From contig CAADRB010000005.1 of NCBI GenBank assembly GCA_900708905.1, positions 6,118,459-6,182,458 on the forward strand: DNA of 64,000 bases, written 5' to 3'. The DNA is from Hymenolepis diminuta (Eukaryota > Platyhelminthes > Cestoda > Cyclophyllidea > Hymenolepididae). This document shows positions 11,978 to 27,200 of the stretch, piece by piece (position 1 is the first letter of the stretch; every line of letters begins with the position of its first letter). A program made the position numbers and the translations under genes. Below the pieces are notes generated by a model that saw nothing but the letters and a program-made list of their open reading frames with translations, searched no databases and was not told the DNA's origin.

Positions 11978-12293
11978 TCATCTGCTGTTCTCCGCACAAT
12001 CTGTTCTCAGGAGGTCCTCATCATTTGCAGAGGGTGGTTCTTCTTCGAGGTTTTCAGGAGAAGGGGACGGCTCTTTAACTACAGAAGCAGCGGACGGTTC
12101 CATGATCTTCTCTGCAGTCGATTCCTCCTCGGAATCACTGCTGCTGAATTCACTCCCGCTGGTATCACCGCAAAGATGCCGGGGATCTACATCTCGTCGA
12201 ACTGTGTTTGTGGAGAGTGGAAGACGCACGTAACCTCGAAAGAAACGCAGACCCTGAGACGTATCCGATTTTCGCAGATGAGAGGAAAGGATC
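11978..12293 (-). CDS. Candidate last exon of the PPP1R37-like gene (acidic tail)
   Basis: An open frame of 105 codons on the minus strand follows a GTTATAG acceptor at 12300-12294 and ends at a stop at 11978-11980. It encodes a Ser/Glu/Pro-rich tail (SGSEFSSSDSEEESTAEK, PSPSPENLEEEPPSANDEDLL), like the acidic C-terminus of vertebrate PPP1R37. The preceding exon (23622-23405) ends in phase 2, and this exon supplies exactly the one base needed, so the frame joins cleanly. Against it: the intron would be 11.1 kb and spans one arm of the inverted duplication and a gap, and the tail has no sharp sequence signature. It could instead belong to an unrelated gene. Confidence 0.5.
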
Positions 12294-15200
12294 CTATAAC
12301 GGAGAATTCACAAAATCAATAAAACTGCATAAATAATAACCAGACAGTAAACAGTAAATAAACAGACAGTTTGGATCATTTTTGAGATAGTAAGAAGGGA
12401 GGGTTAGAGTAGTAATGCGTTAAGTACAATGTAAGTCACCAAGCCTGTTGCTACTAATAATATGGAAGTAGGCTAAGGTAGCAACCTTGCCAACCAAAAG
12501 GGAAGTACGTACCAACACGCAAACCAAAAAGGTCTAACGGGACCCGAGATATACTCAACCACAATCTCAGGATGCTAGAGGGACGTAGCTTTTGCAGGAA
12601 CACAGTCACTTCTTTTCACCTGTACTTTTGGTCCACCTCTCAAACTTTCTTACACTTATAAATCTTTATGTCCTTTCATTCTATCTTACTGTGCTTATGA
12701 GATATTCTTATTTAGAGAACACTTCGTAGTAGAGTACTTTAAGAGCAAAAGGACATTAAGGAGCACACGTTAATAAACAAGAGAACAGACAATTATATTA
12801 CTGTTACGCCACCGCAATATGCAAGTATAACGAATTTGAAGGATAACACCTTATTTTTTCCCAAAAAGGTATTCTCAAATCATATACTCTGCAAAAATTC
12901 TTCGCTGTTTTCGTCCGCGCAGGTTCATTGACATTTTTTTATATCCCTCTGATCCCAATTGTCATGTCCTGACTCTTACCAATTCGTGTATTTTTGGACT
13001 GATTGGCTTTTTAAAAAGCACATTCAAACATACACAAACACGCTAATACAAACGCGTACTGCTCACATCAGTCGGGTCTTCCCTCTGTTCCAACCTGCGT
13101 CCCTTCTCCATCCTCTCTCCCTTGAATCTAACCGCCTGTTGTATAATACAACCTGGTTCACTAAATTCTTACCATTTTTCATCCGGCCGGTGGTCGTCTG
13201 CTGTTAGCTATGTGTCACAGTCAAGCTTCAACATTCAAGTGACCTTAGTTTTTACTGCTACAATGAGGTGAAATTGGGAACGGTTCTTGTCTTCCACAGA
13301 TTAATTAGATTTACCAATTTGACTTCAACATAACATTCATAGAGGTGAGACAAACGCTACCCACAATTCTCAAACTCATCCTTAAACTGAATTCGACGTT
13401 TTGAAAAGCAAATTGAAATGTCCAAAAGATAACCAAGAATACACAACTAAAGACCTATTATTGAACGACAGAAGCCTTACTAAACTAATGCTCGACTAAT
13501 TTCTATATGTATAATATGTAGCCTCAAATATCACTACAGAATTCTACAAATTAAACTAAGAAGCACATTTGAAAGGACAAAGGTAGTTAAGGGCTGGAAA
13601 AGGGCGATAAGAGTGACTGATTTCAGTTTTTTGAGGCTACCCGAGTGTGTACTGACTGTGAGTCTAGACTGGACGAACAACATTGTCGTGGGCATGACGG
13701 TGATCTGACTTTCCAAGATAAAATAAATGATGAAAAGATCTTCACAATTGAAAACAACTATTTGAGTTACAACATATCTGCCTTCTCAAAAATATTAACC
13801 TGTTAAAGCATCATTTCCGTCACCATTGAATGATATTTCAGTGACTCTCTAAGGAGATATATCTACAGAGATGGGTACGATCATACCTTCAACTCAACTG
13901 ATTACCCACTTCTAAACAAATAATCTAATTTGTTTCAAATTCAAACGTTCCAGTCGAGAATGTAAGAGCTTACATCACCACGTTTGAAGTTCGAAACATG
14001 TCGTTATTTTACAAAGAACCTGTTCTTATGAGTAAAAAAGACAACTTAAGGTATCTAGATGATGTAATATACTGCAAAGCCCATTTAGGAAAGCGTTTTC
14101 CAAAAATCATCTTGAATGGAGAGGTGGCATTATAGAACCTTCATGGTAAGAAACTCTAATTCTTTTATTCCCTTTACAAACCAGACTTAACTAGTGTGGT
14201 TAAACACTCCACTCACTGGGTTTACATCGAAGAGTATCGGACACGTGACCACTAGGTGAAGTAATTACTACTAAGTCTATTTAATCAACAAAAATTGATC
14301 AATTAATGAACGTAATAGAGATACAATTTGGACATGAAGATGCATAGTTTTAAACGTTAGAGTTGGAAAATAGGGAGGAAGGTAAAAATGAAGATGTCTT
14401 TCTTGAAAAAAAAGGTTATCTCAGGAGCTTGAGTTCCAACTTGCACCTCTACGGTTGTGACATCTTCAGAACACATGAGAGGATCGCTTCTATTGGATAA
14501 CAGTTGTCAAGACAACAACTGGGGACAATTGCGCTGATATTCATGAAGGGAGAATGGAATTTGCTTGCAGCTTCATGATCTTATATTTCACGATCCAGGT
14601 CTAATTTGTGTGAAGTAAGGAGAAATTTCGCGAATTTTACTCCCATCTCGTTACTCATTTCCACATTTTCGCAGAGCGTTTCGCCTGTATTATATTTGAG
14701 CATTTGATTCCCCTTCTAATTTATTTTCGGCCGAAAATTTAGTGCGACTATAAGGAAAAATTTGGTGATGGTGCTCTATTTTTACAAAGTTCCTTTTTTT
14801 CACGGAACTCAACTACTGATAGTGCATGCTCGATCTAAATGTTCAAGTGCACAGTCTTCAAGCCCATGATTGGTTAGTGAGAGCACAGGGCTTCACGTGT
14901 GTGCGGCCAACTCATGACTCTCATGACCTTGAGCAAAGAATTATTAATGTCATATTGATGCAGACCCGTGATCCACTGCATGCAGAATGCTAAATATTTT
15001 TCGGATAAAAAGATTTTGACATTTTACCGAAGGACGTTCAAAATCTAGAGCGTAATCATAGCGAGATGAACAAAAAATAACGGCCGCAAGCCATTTATTG
15101 CCGAGTAGGCCGAGCTCCTTAATACATGACGCAAATTAAGTCGAATTTCCGAGCCAATTTAAGAAAATAGAGTAAAAAGTTGTAACAAGGAGCATTCTTT

Positions 15201-18200
15201 CTATTATGGAGAACTCATAACTTATTATTTGGTGATTAAATTCTCAGATTGTCATGCGAAATGAACTCACTATACCGAACTAATTCAAATAAATCGACAC
15301 CCTAATGTCTCTCTGAGTGTAATTAGGTCCGGTCTAATAAATATGCACATAATAATAACTCGTTCTGATGAAAAATCATGTTTGCGATTTTGCGTTCACT
15401 TGAGCTGTTTTCAAATTTTGCAGTTAGAGAATCTTAACCAGCGATGTGTACTCGTCCTTTAGCGATAACTCGGCAAGTCGATTACAACACTCGGTTCTCT
15501 CGCCCTTCCTCGTTCTTCGCATTATTCTTCTTCCTCCCTTTCTCCATTTTCCTCTCTCTATCTGCCCCTCAACTTTTGGCTTTCTGATTTGAAAACTGTG
15601 GTTCTTTGTTGTTCGAGATAGCCGATAGCTGCTAGTCTAATTCAACAAATTGGTAACCCTGGAATACCAACTGATTTATGGATGTTTATACTTTCGATCG
15701 CCATCATACATTAAAGACAGATTTTATTAGAGATTAACTCTTCAAAAGATCTTAATTAAGGAGTCAGTCTAAAATTTCCTTGATAAAACAGAACAAAAGT
15801 GGCGTCAATAAGAATTGGATAAAATGTGAATGGATATAAAATAGATATGTTCGAGAGAGCGAGAAATTCAGAGTATAGTGATTATATTATTAAGAATTTA
15901 GGATTTCCATTACTCTAACTTACTCTTTGAAGAAATATTACTTCCCTCATATCCACAAGCTGCTATTATCTCGTAAAGGCCAAAACTCGATTTAACAATA
16001 TGCAGTAGAGCTCCTTGGATAAAGACACCGACATAAAAGCAAAAATGAAAAACATTTGTGCACGGAAAGTGATTTCGGTTTAGTGTTAAATTCAGGAAGA
16101 TATTGTTAGAGATAGGACTAACAGTTATCAAGTAAAGCAGACAACCACAGCCCCAGAGATTCAGAAGATAGAATGGAGAATAAAGTAGAATTTGTTTAAG
16201 AGTAGATAAAGAAAAATGGGATGAGGAAAGAGGGAGAGGGTGACTACACGACTCGGCTTGTAATAGACGTGTCAGTAGAATTTGAAGGCGAAATCTGAGT
16301 TATCGCGAAAGAGGAGAGTAAAAATTGCCAGTTAATATTTTTCAATTAAAACGATTAAAATTATAAACTTGATTTGTTATCAAAATGAAAAAATTAATAT
16401 TGATAGAGATTGAAATGCGATTCTTTGTAAAAATCAAGAACGTGCTAAAGAGCGAGGAAAGTTATAGGCTTATTGAGGTTCGGAAATCGAAAACTGGTGT
16501 AAAAATTTAGACAGCAGCAAAAACAAAAAAATGGGGAGCAAAGATTCTGCAAGCTGTAATTTCAAACATCACGTTACTAAAAGGCACACTTGTTCATTAT
16601 TAGATCTAATGACAGTCTCATTCATCAAGGTAATTAGACATACTGACTAAACTTATTCTGCATTGTCTGCATTTGATAAACAAATCCCATAAAGTACAAT
16701 ATTTCATTTAAATAAACGTATTCAATCGCTCAATTTAGTTCCAATTTGTGGCAAATAGGCCTGGCACTTAAATTAATATGTTAAAGGGTAGTCCTAATGA
16801 CAACTGTTTGTCTCAAATCAGAAATCCAAAATTTGAGGGGGATCCAAGGTAAATTGAACAATCCCAAATACTGAAAGAGAAAGAGGAATAAGAAGTATGG
16901 AAATTAAGATAGGAAAGGTAGAAAAACAAGCTGTAGAATGCATTGTAAAAATTGAAAAACGGGTGAAATGAGTCAAAACAGATTGTCTCACATTAAGTCT
17001 AGGCTATGCAGGCAGAAGTGCGAAAAGCAAATGAGTATCGATACGCTCTGAGAGCAAAGAGTACTCGAATAGCATCAACAAGTCCTTAGGCATCCCAGTA
17101 AACAGTAGAGAGATCAAAGTTATGGCGCAAAACAATTTTTAATCAAGTGGCAATTCAGTTCCAAATCGTTAGACTACAAGATAAATGGAATTTCGGAAAA
17201 ATAGTAACGTACGAGGCCAAAAACATCATAAGGAAGATTATTTATTGAAAGTAAATACAAAAACATCAAAATAAACGAAAAAGAACATAACAACTATTCA
17301 AATCTAATTATATCTTTAGAAAAAAAACCATACACCCCAAAAAGATTGATATCACTTTTATTAAAATGGAGATTAAATAATAAAATTGACTAAAATACCC
17401 ATTAATTATTTTAATTTCTCCATTCACGGATACAAATTCTTAATCGAATTTTTATAGTGTTCAGTAAAAAGATCAAATATTACTTAGAAATCAGCTTCAG
17501 TTGAGTCTAATATCAGCTCGACATAAACTGTAACTGTTTACCATGTTTCACTCCGTCTTTGAAGTAACTACTTATCTCGAGGGCTGGAGGGTCATGAGTT
17601 CAAATCTGGAGGGAAGCAGCACCAGTGCAACAGTAGCATAGCTGATAACTTAGATGTCACCAAAGTCAGAGACTACTGATTTGGCGCAGACGAAAGCAAG
17701 TCTATGGGACGACACAACCAATTGTACGTCTAATTTTTAAGGAGAGGGGTAGCCAAATCCCATTTTCACATCATAGAGGCTTCAGGACGCTACTTCCCTG
17801 AAAAGGTCATAAGAACAACCAAGTCGATCGACCTCCAATAAACTTGTATTCCTTTTCATAATGGACGACATTTAATCATGCACAACTCCTCCGATCATTT
17901 AAAGCACAGAAGTTCGGGCGGAATGAAAGTGATAAAATGCACGAGGCAGCCATAACAGATCTGCCATGTCCTCCTACAACCAATTCTCTAATGGTCTTGC
18001 ATCACCGAATTTCATCAACCGAGATCACGGACCAAAACTGTGGTGGCAAAACTGTGAGAAGTGAAAGAGAGGGAGGAAAAGACTTCATTAGTATCTCTGT
18101 CATTAAGCAAATATATTGAAATGGTATGTCCAATTATTCAAGTTGATCAACTTGTCAATGAGTTCTGGATATTACAAGCAGTATTAACAATCAAGATCCC

Positions 18201-21200
18201 AACATACGGTTCCTGAATTTGGAACTTTTGAGCATTCGAACTTTATGTGGTAACCATCCTCATTGCACAAACAAATGAATGCACAGGTCAAATGAATGAA
18301 GTAAGACCACTTTCACATCCCTCCCCTTTGCCTCTTAATGCACTTGTTGGAATTAAGATAGCAACTAACAACAGCAACAACAGTCACCAATTTGTAGCTG
18401 TTTCAGTAAGAGCTGACGCCTATTGTGGAGCAGAAAACCAAGATTTGATCAGACCAAAATGCATTCAAGGCGGCCACAATGAGGACTGACGCGGACGAGT
18501 AAGACCGGGAGAGAGGACTGAGGAACGGAGGAGATGAGAGAGAAGCATAGGAACCGGTCACTGACAGGCGTGTGTTAGGTTTTGGGCGGAAAACTTACAG
18601 GTTTTACATGCCTTACATGAGTCACTTAGATAAGGCCGAGCGAGAACATGAGCGCAAATGTACCTTTAAGTGAAACAAGGCTGCTATAGAAAGGGCGGAA
18701 TCGATAGGCTCGTTCAGACATGACAGATAGGGGTTTTGCGTCATAGGGATATAAACGACCTCACTGCGGCTTCGTGGACGAAAACCCGAAGCATTGTCAT
18801 AGAGAATGCCAATAAAGAGTACTTCTGCAAATATATAGAGTCATTCTTCTGCCTATTTTCCTTTGTTCACTTGATTTCCCATGATAAAAAATGATATTCG
18901 TTTCACTCTATCGTGAGTAACAATAAAAAGTGCTGTGTATTCAGAGTCAGGGAGCAATCGGGCGAATGACCATTTATCTACTTTCGCCTTCTCTCTCCAA
19001 TCTAAAATATCGTCTTAATTGAAACATGCACTTATATTCATTATTGAAGAAATTATTTTACCTCTCGACAATTACTTTGATTTCTCTTTTAACCTCCAGT
19101 AGAAAGGAAGTGAACCTATTTCGACATTTCGAACATTACTTAATAATGAAGCACATAAGAATAATTCTTGTAAGATAGAACACCCCTTCATAATTTCAGT
19201 GCTTGAAAACCTAGTTTCACCCGTTATATCTATCTATCTGCTCGCCAGATATCGCTTATCTACAGTTGACTGACCCGATGGAGTGAGTGAGAGAATGGGG
19301 GAGGGAGGGTGAGAGAGAGAGAGAGGGAGAGGGATAAGACCGAAATGGAGTTACCCCAAGACACTTTTTAAATATTTGAAGGACATACTTAACTCTTAGA
19401 TCGATGTGGAGTTGCACTACCTATCCCGATGTTCAGCCCAACTCCCACCTTCTTATCGGTTAGACTAATAGACTACTGTGAGAGACCACCCAAAATATGA
19501 AATTCTTCTCTCCCAAAAGTGCATAGACTTTCATTCTAATCAAATCTATGGCAAGCCAATTAACTATCTTTACCGAGAACTTCATAGAACAATAAATTTG
19601 AGATGGTCTCAAAACGATCCCTAGACAATTTTCCATGAAAAAGATGCATTTCTACTTAAAATATGTAATAAGTGAGTGTGGTAACAATAGGAAATATCGC
19701 ATTCATCCTCCTTTTTCCCCACCGGCACTTACACATTTAATGATGATTAAAAAGTGCTATTGAGGGATAATCCTAAATTTCCTATTTGGTTTTTATAAGC
19801 ATTGTCTTATTTAAATTCTTCATACACAGGTATAACTTCAACTTTAAAACTATCCTCCCATGACTCTTTTGAACGAAATTTGGCATTTGGCCGCAATTAT
19901 ACCACCTAACCGACGCGATGATCTCGAACAATTTACACCCTCCCAGACAACTCCTATTCACCTACCATCGGCCTACCTCCTTCATTGAAACCGAGTTGTT
20001 TGGATGGTATTACTTAGCACTGACAATATTATATTTCTTTATTATCCAGCAAATACTGTCGACAAATTAATCGCATGCTAAATAAATTGGTTCGGGCAGA
20101 TGAGGATTGTAACACCTTCATTCGCTTATTATTACTTTTCCTTTTATACCTTTTAGAGATAAATTACACATACTTATCGGATTTTTCAGCTGCTTTCTGG
20201 TCGTTTTGTCCAAAGGGCTTTCATCTTCTATTGTCTTACCTCTTGTAGTCTACGGGATGCCTAAAAACATAGATGAAGGCGGAAACCAAGGCGGTACTCG
20301 GAGGAGGGAGTACCGTTCGAGAGTTCCGACGAAGTCATCAATGATGAAGTACTATGCTCATCTCTAGAAGCTATGTCCTTTTTTGTTCTGTCTCGCTATT
20401 CCCCTTACTTAATAGGCAACATGTATTCCCTTCTCTCATAATAACTACTTTCTTCCCTCCTTTAGAATGGATTACATGGAAGATCTCGTCACCCTTGGCT
20501 GTCGATGAAGGTGACGATTAGTAGAGCCGACCAGCCGACAGATTGGTTCGACGAAGAAGAGGGAAATAGACGACCTTCACGATACGAATATCATCTTCGC
20601 AAGTCCTCGATGACGGTGATGATGATGACTGATAAAACAGAACTTCAAAAGGAAATGGATACTCCTGAAGACGGTTGGAGGAGGAAAAGTGTGAAATAGA
20701 AGACTAACTGGTTCTGTGAGCTCTGCTGAATTGACAAAATTTCACCTGGGTTCAAAGCTGTAAATATGAGTTTATACCAGCTAAACACTCCACTATAATG
20801 ATGATGGGGTGGTACAACCACCTCTTCTTTGAATTCACGCAATTTCAGATGTCAACCTCCTTCTGGCTTCAGACCAGTTAGAACTGGATTGTGAAATATA
20901 GGATCATGAAGCTGCAAGCAAATTCCTTTCTCCCTCCATGAATATCAGCGCAATTGTCCCCAGTTGTTGTCTTGNNNNNNNNNNNNNNNNNNNNNNNNNN
21001 NNNNNNNNNNNNNNNNNNNNNNNNTTTCACAAATACAGACGAAGAATTTAGTTCAAGGAAAATGCGACAAATCAGTTCAATACGCCTTCAACGTATTTAG
21101 CTCATGTTAACAATGAGGTCATTGACCTCCCAACCTAGCATAAATAGAATGGTGCTGAACATGAAATGTAACTGCTACGCACAAAGGTCAATCATCAATA

Positions 21201-24200
21201 ACTTTCGCTTTCTTAATGTCACTTAAAGCGGACTTCGCCCAATTTTCACTTATTGCTGCCATTGGACCAAAGAGATGGAATTTAGTGTCATTGAACCCCA
21301 TTGCAGTCCAAGCGATATGACAATGAGTATGAACATGGAATGTCCTGGAAGCAAATTTATACTTTAAATTGATAGCTATGAAGGCTAAATAGGGCAGAGT
21401 CAGATGTCAGAAAAGGAGATAACAGGGAAATAAACAGAGTTGCTGAGACGTGGCTTCCACTTTTAACAATCAAATTATTAACCTTATAAAAGAGGCAAAC
21501 GGGAAGGCAACATATCGCATCGGGTTTTATCTGAAATTCGATTTGTACTTAAGCATTCATCTACAGTTTTAAACGCCTATATTGTACCTGTAGCCTTGGG
21601 TTTTATGCTACAATTCTCCCCGCTTTTTGCATCCATCAGAGCCTGTACTCCTATAATTATCTATTACCACATTTGTACTTGAGCAACTGGTATTCCGAAC
21701 TTTAAGGCGCACCAATAACTTGGCAGGTCATTAAATCTCTAAGCCCTCGATCGTTTCAAGTAATAGCTTTTCAGACACAACCGATTACTGCATAAACGGT
21801 GAGGACAAAAGTGAAATATTTGACCAAATTTCCTCCGGAATGTAATTTCAACCAGCTTAATAAGTGTATACGCTCTCCAGGTACCACGAGGGGGAGAAGT
21901 AGAAGACAAGTCCAAACAAGATCATGTCGCACTTTGTCGCGCATTTTGACAAACAAGTTGGTGCACATAAGACCGAAACCAATTACACATATACAGAGAT
22001 TAGGGACTCGACCTATTTGAATTCGATCCGTAAGGTGAATTCATTTCGTATGGCACTCTGAGAATCAAACTACCACATAGCACATTTTGAGTCCTCGCCA
22101 ATAGAAAAAAATGCTTTTGGAGATCAAAATTTTGGAGTTACGCGTACCAGAAGGCTTTCGTTCGGCAATTCTAGTTTCAATCTCTCCTTATCTAGAGCCA
22201 CCAGTTTCTGCTGTCTTCTGAAAATATCTCATCTAGTTGTACGTATAAATCGGACAGTGTCATGTTGCGACCCGATGTTTTTTGGTTGGCCAGGGAGCAC
22301 CCGCTTATACACTTTAAGACGTTATTCAAATCATCCGCTGATTTTGATCAACGTTCGCATTTAGAGAGATCATGAATGGGATATGACATGACATTATTTC
22401 ACAAGTTAGCCAATTAGACCTATGGCAGCAACAGCATCAGGTAATTAAAAGGACACGTTAGTTGAAACTAACGGTAGATGAAGATCAAAGAAGGAACAAC
22501 ATGGGTTAGAAGGTAAATATGACATCGAGAATGGAATTTCGTCACGCTTTAATTAGAATTAGATAAATTAAATTAGCACATTTAAGAGTTGCACCCCATT
22601 TTTAACCGATGATGCAACACAAGAGAAAACAGACCGGAGTAGAATTTTACGTAGAATTTTCCATACAGAATTCCCCCTTTGGTTGACCTGGTAAACTCGT
22701 GATACGCCACTGAGAGACCCCAGTGATTCGGTAATTTTGGATGCAATGATAAGTTGTCGAAATAATTGAAGGTAAAAGTGACAGGACAAGAAATCCGAGA
22801 TCTGCTCTGATACATTTAGTAATTGTGGTAGAAGGTAGCAGAAATTAAAGCCAAAATATTCATATCAGGAGAGAACACAGATGACATTCGTGCCGATGTG
22901 GTTGTGTGATGGGAGTGCGAGTTATAGGTTGGAAGAGAAGTAAATGTCACTAAGCTAACTTTCGAGAGCTTAAAAGTCCACTTTGGACACTTAAGTTTAG
23001 GAAAAGAGTTAGGCAAAGAGTTTGTTAATGGTTATTGCTTCTTTTAATGGATTTTGAACAAATTTACTGCTCTGTGATTGGCGTAAACAGTGCCAATGGT
23101 CGATGAAGATGACGATTATCACAACTGACCGGTCAACAAACTGGTTCGATTAAAAAAGGGAAATGGCCACACCTAAGGCTAACTTCGGCTTGTCTTTACT
23201 TTGGATTAAAGCGCAACAGAAATATATGAAGGTCTGCTAGAAGTTTTAGCAATTTTAGGAGTTAGAATCGAGGCGGTTATTGTAAATAAGGGCCAACCTC
23301 CACTGAAACGTAGCAAGATCAAAACCAGAAACTCCTGATACTTTTTTCATTTTTCACTTGTTGGTGATTGAATTGAGATAGATTACCAAAATCAAGAAGC
23401 TTACCCTCCATTAATTGCAGTTCGCCCATGCGCGACTAGATGTCTATCCAAATTGGCTGCCAGTTGGAGGTGGATGGTGTGAATTAGATCCAGACTAAGT
23501 TGTGAGGGTTCCAGAAGAGTCAAAGTTCGATTCGCCGACCGATGTCGGGTCCAGATCGAAGTTTCATTTGTTTCAGAAGTCCCATTTCCCGAAGCGGTCG
23601 ATGATCGAGGTAATCGGAACATCTGTAAGATAGATGGGAGGTTATAAATAACTTCTAGAATGTTAGATTATTGCAAATCTATTGAGATAAAACTAGAAAG
23701 CTAGATAAATCTTACTGTATAAGTGTAAACTGACCCATGGACAGCAGCATTTTAGTACTGCCAGCATGAAAGTGTCCGCAGGGAAATTTAGATGCCGTTT
23801 TGACTTCAAGGTAAAAGAGAAATTGCAAATTTAATTGAAAAAAGCGCCGGAGATCTAAACGCTTATAGATGCATACACATTTCAGAGATTACAAATACCT
23901 AATTCGCAAACATCCTAATTCCGTCAGTAATGCTACTTTAAAAGTTAGGATGAGTTAGACTTAGAAATTCTCTTTCAAAGGAATAATCTTCCATACATTA
24001 ACGGGATACAACAACCTTTCCCAAAATTAGTAGGCCAATAGTTGAGTTGGACAAATGTGCATTGGACAAGCATAATGGAATAAGAGAGGAATAAAGAAAG
24101 TTGCAGGAGGTATTGGGGCCTGGAGGGAGAAAGGTGTCAGTACGGAGCAAGTGGAGCTCAGGTTGTTTAAATAGCGCGAATTTAGGTATCAAGAGGGACT

Positions 24201-27200
24201 ATCGGGTTTGGTGTTCTTTGTGTGCCACTCTGTGACAATTAGAATGAGCAGACCTGAATCATCGTGTGCGCAGCATATGTCCATCAAAGCACTTGTTATT
24301 GTAAAAATTAATCACGATTTTCTCCTAGGATTATTTTGTAAATTGTTCACGACAGAAATAGTCCATGTATAAATGCCAATTAACGGTCATAAATACTTAA
24401 CTACATAACTTTATTTTAAATTGGAATTTTTAAATGTAAATTCAGACGCGTTCGTTTTCAGGGTTCGTACCACAAATACCAGTTGAACAGGAGATTTACT
24501 AGAGGGAATGAGATCTCAAACAGGATCAAAGTTAGTCCTATCTTGTTCTTTATACTTTCATAGCCTCTGATATTTCAAGGGTGTTGATTTGGATTTTAGT
24601 TTAGGTTGTTGGGTTAAAAGTTCTAATTAGAATGAAAACGAAAGGACACACACCTGGTACTGAATATTTTCAAAAGACCAAGCCTCATAACCTGAAAACG
24701 ATTATAAAATTCAATAAGAAATTTAATATCACCAATTTATCTGGTTACTTATCAGTTCATTACGCTTGGGTAAAACAAATATGCATTTTGTTCACATTTA
24801 GTTTTCAGTTCATTAGATAACAAATTCAACGCTCATTTAGTAATAAGACTGGTTTTCAACAGATGTAGCTATTTTACTAAGGAAGATCAATCAGCGTATA
24901 GGAACCGCGGACTAAATATGTAATCATTAAAGGAATTTTATAGATAAGCTAATATAAGATGAAAAGGCACAAAGGTCTAAAAGAGCATGGAGAATAGAAA
25001 GATGGACCAAGAGGCGTTGGGGAGCACAAAGGTGAGAAGACACGACATCTTTTAAATATTGCTTATTCCGCCCCACCCGCTCCCTTTTCGCACGATTATT
25101 TAGTTCTTATGTGGATGCATCATCTCCCTTTCCAGACGGCCGAAACTTTTTCAAGTCGTTGTAGTATAGATACTATCCATTATTCATGGGCTGCAATGCT
25201 AGATGAAAATGAATGTACATATTCCTCGATTCTATAGTCTGGTCATCTACGAAATGCCCCTTATCCCTTTATTATATGAGGCTAGGCCACAAAACTCCTA
25301 TCAGTGCTATACCAACTTGATAAAAACTTTTTTTCAATAACCAGTTCATTTTCCCCTCTTTTAAGATAAAACAACAACTCAATTACGAAACACACCACAT
25401 CTCTATTATGCAAAGAATGACCTCAATCTAACCTCGCGTTGGCATACCACCCAAGGTCAGACTGTAAACTCACACACAGGCATGCACACACTTTTCAGGT
25501 CATGTGATGATGAAAGTAATTAATTGGGTTAATTACAAGCAATCTATCACGAAAGGGATAAACATATAAAATCAGATCATTTTAAGTTGAAATTTTTACC
25601 CTCGCTACGAAATGGGCAAGATGATACATGTTACAAAATTGACATAATTCGGCTATTTTTTCCTCCAAGCTACCCTCTAATTATCAAGTAAGTGATAAGT
25701 CCTTATATCTAAGCAAAAGTTAAGAAGAAAACCGACCCTATAAAATATAGTACTTAATATACGCAGAAATGAGCTCTGTCATATTTAAAAAATCCCTGCC
25801 CGTCTTACTTACCTGCTCTTAACGGTAAGGAAATACAAATGAATTGAGGTGGCATTACAAAACATGGAATTAAATCAGCGGGTCAACAAGCTCTGGATTT
25901 CGCAGATGTAATCTCACGTATGAGCTTGAGTCAAATAAATAAACTTGAATACTAAGACATTACACAATGAGAATGAGGATGACTCAATGCTTGTAGAATT
26001 CAAATAAAGATTTTTGATGTCCTGGTTTTAGTGCCTATTTCTTTTTGACACCTTCCGCTGTTTCATGACTTAGTGAATTATTTTGCTGTTTCCCTTATTG
26101 AGATGCTGCCTTATAATTAAAATGAGTAAAAGTTGACGTATTGCCATGGGAAATAATGATGGGAACTGATAAAAGAGAAAAGAACAAACTGAGAAGCTCA
26201 GAGCTTATGAATCAATGGTGAAGGACAAAAACGTTGCCGAGCTATTGATTTTCAAATTTATTTAATTTTCACCAAAACTGATGAGAGAAGGAGGCATGAT
26301 TACTTATATCAGAAGGTAAAAATGAGATGCTTGTCCCATAAGGAGGTCTGAGAATTGGAACTAATAGAAAAGAAACTCAACAGTGTGTATGCCGCCAATA
26401 AAATTTTATGAAAACCCAAACCTGATCACTTTCGTATGTTAGAATTCAAGAGCAGCACTTTTAGATAAAATAGTGCAAACACTTCTGCTCTCAAAAGTAT
26501 TGAAAGCATGACAATTCAGCATGGAAATGGGCTTAGTCTCCCAAGTTTTGAACAAAGCACCTTCACTCTGTGTTACCTGGGAAATGGCAATATTTCACGC
26601 TTGGAACATCCCCTGCAGATATGCTCGTTGCGCCAGTGAAATCTACTCAGAAAGAGCTCAAATTTACGAAGTTCAATCCAACTTACACCTATAGAAGTAC
26701 TTCGGAGAATGATTTGTACGTTGATAGAACTGAGACTCCTAAAGTAATGCAGCAGGAAGTCAGTGATGAAAAGGCCTAAGAATACTAGTACCTCTCGCAA
26801 CAGAGAAGCTTAGAAAGGTAGACAAGCAAATCAACAGACACAGGAGAGGTCCTGGAGGGCCAAATCAGATAAATTATTTTCAACAAAATAATAGCATCTT
26901 TGACAATTGAAAAATGTTCCACAAAAATTAGCAACTACAATATGGACGTAAGTCTTAAACAGTGGTCACTAAGGAGTTAGAGAAAAGGCATAGTTGAGAG
27001 TATAAATGGTTTTTCAATAGTTAGTACACTTAGCAGATAGCAAACAAACAAACGTTATTTATTTCTAGTAGAAATGGGGAATGTGAGAAACTTGGTGACC
27101 TCTTCCACTGAATCAAAGAGACATGATCAACCATTCAAATAAATTAACTGGTTAGTAAGGTCTGAATATAACGAACAGAAATTCACTCAATCACAGGGAC

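Noticed and set aside
17937..18489. Open frames repeated exactly at 62983-63535, suggesting conserved small proteins
   Set aside because: They are identical only because they lie in the two arms of the inverted duplication; no independent sign of coding.
26570..26779. 69-codon plus-strand frame
   Set aside because: No motif, no splice sites, and it lies in an intron of a minus-strand gene; recorded only as intronic sequence.
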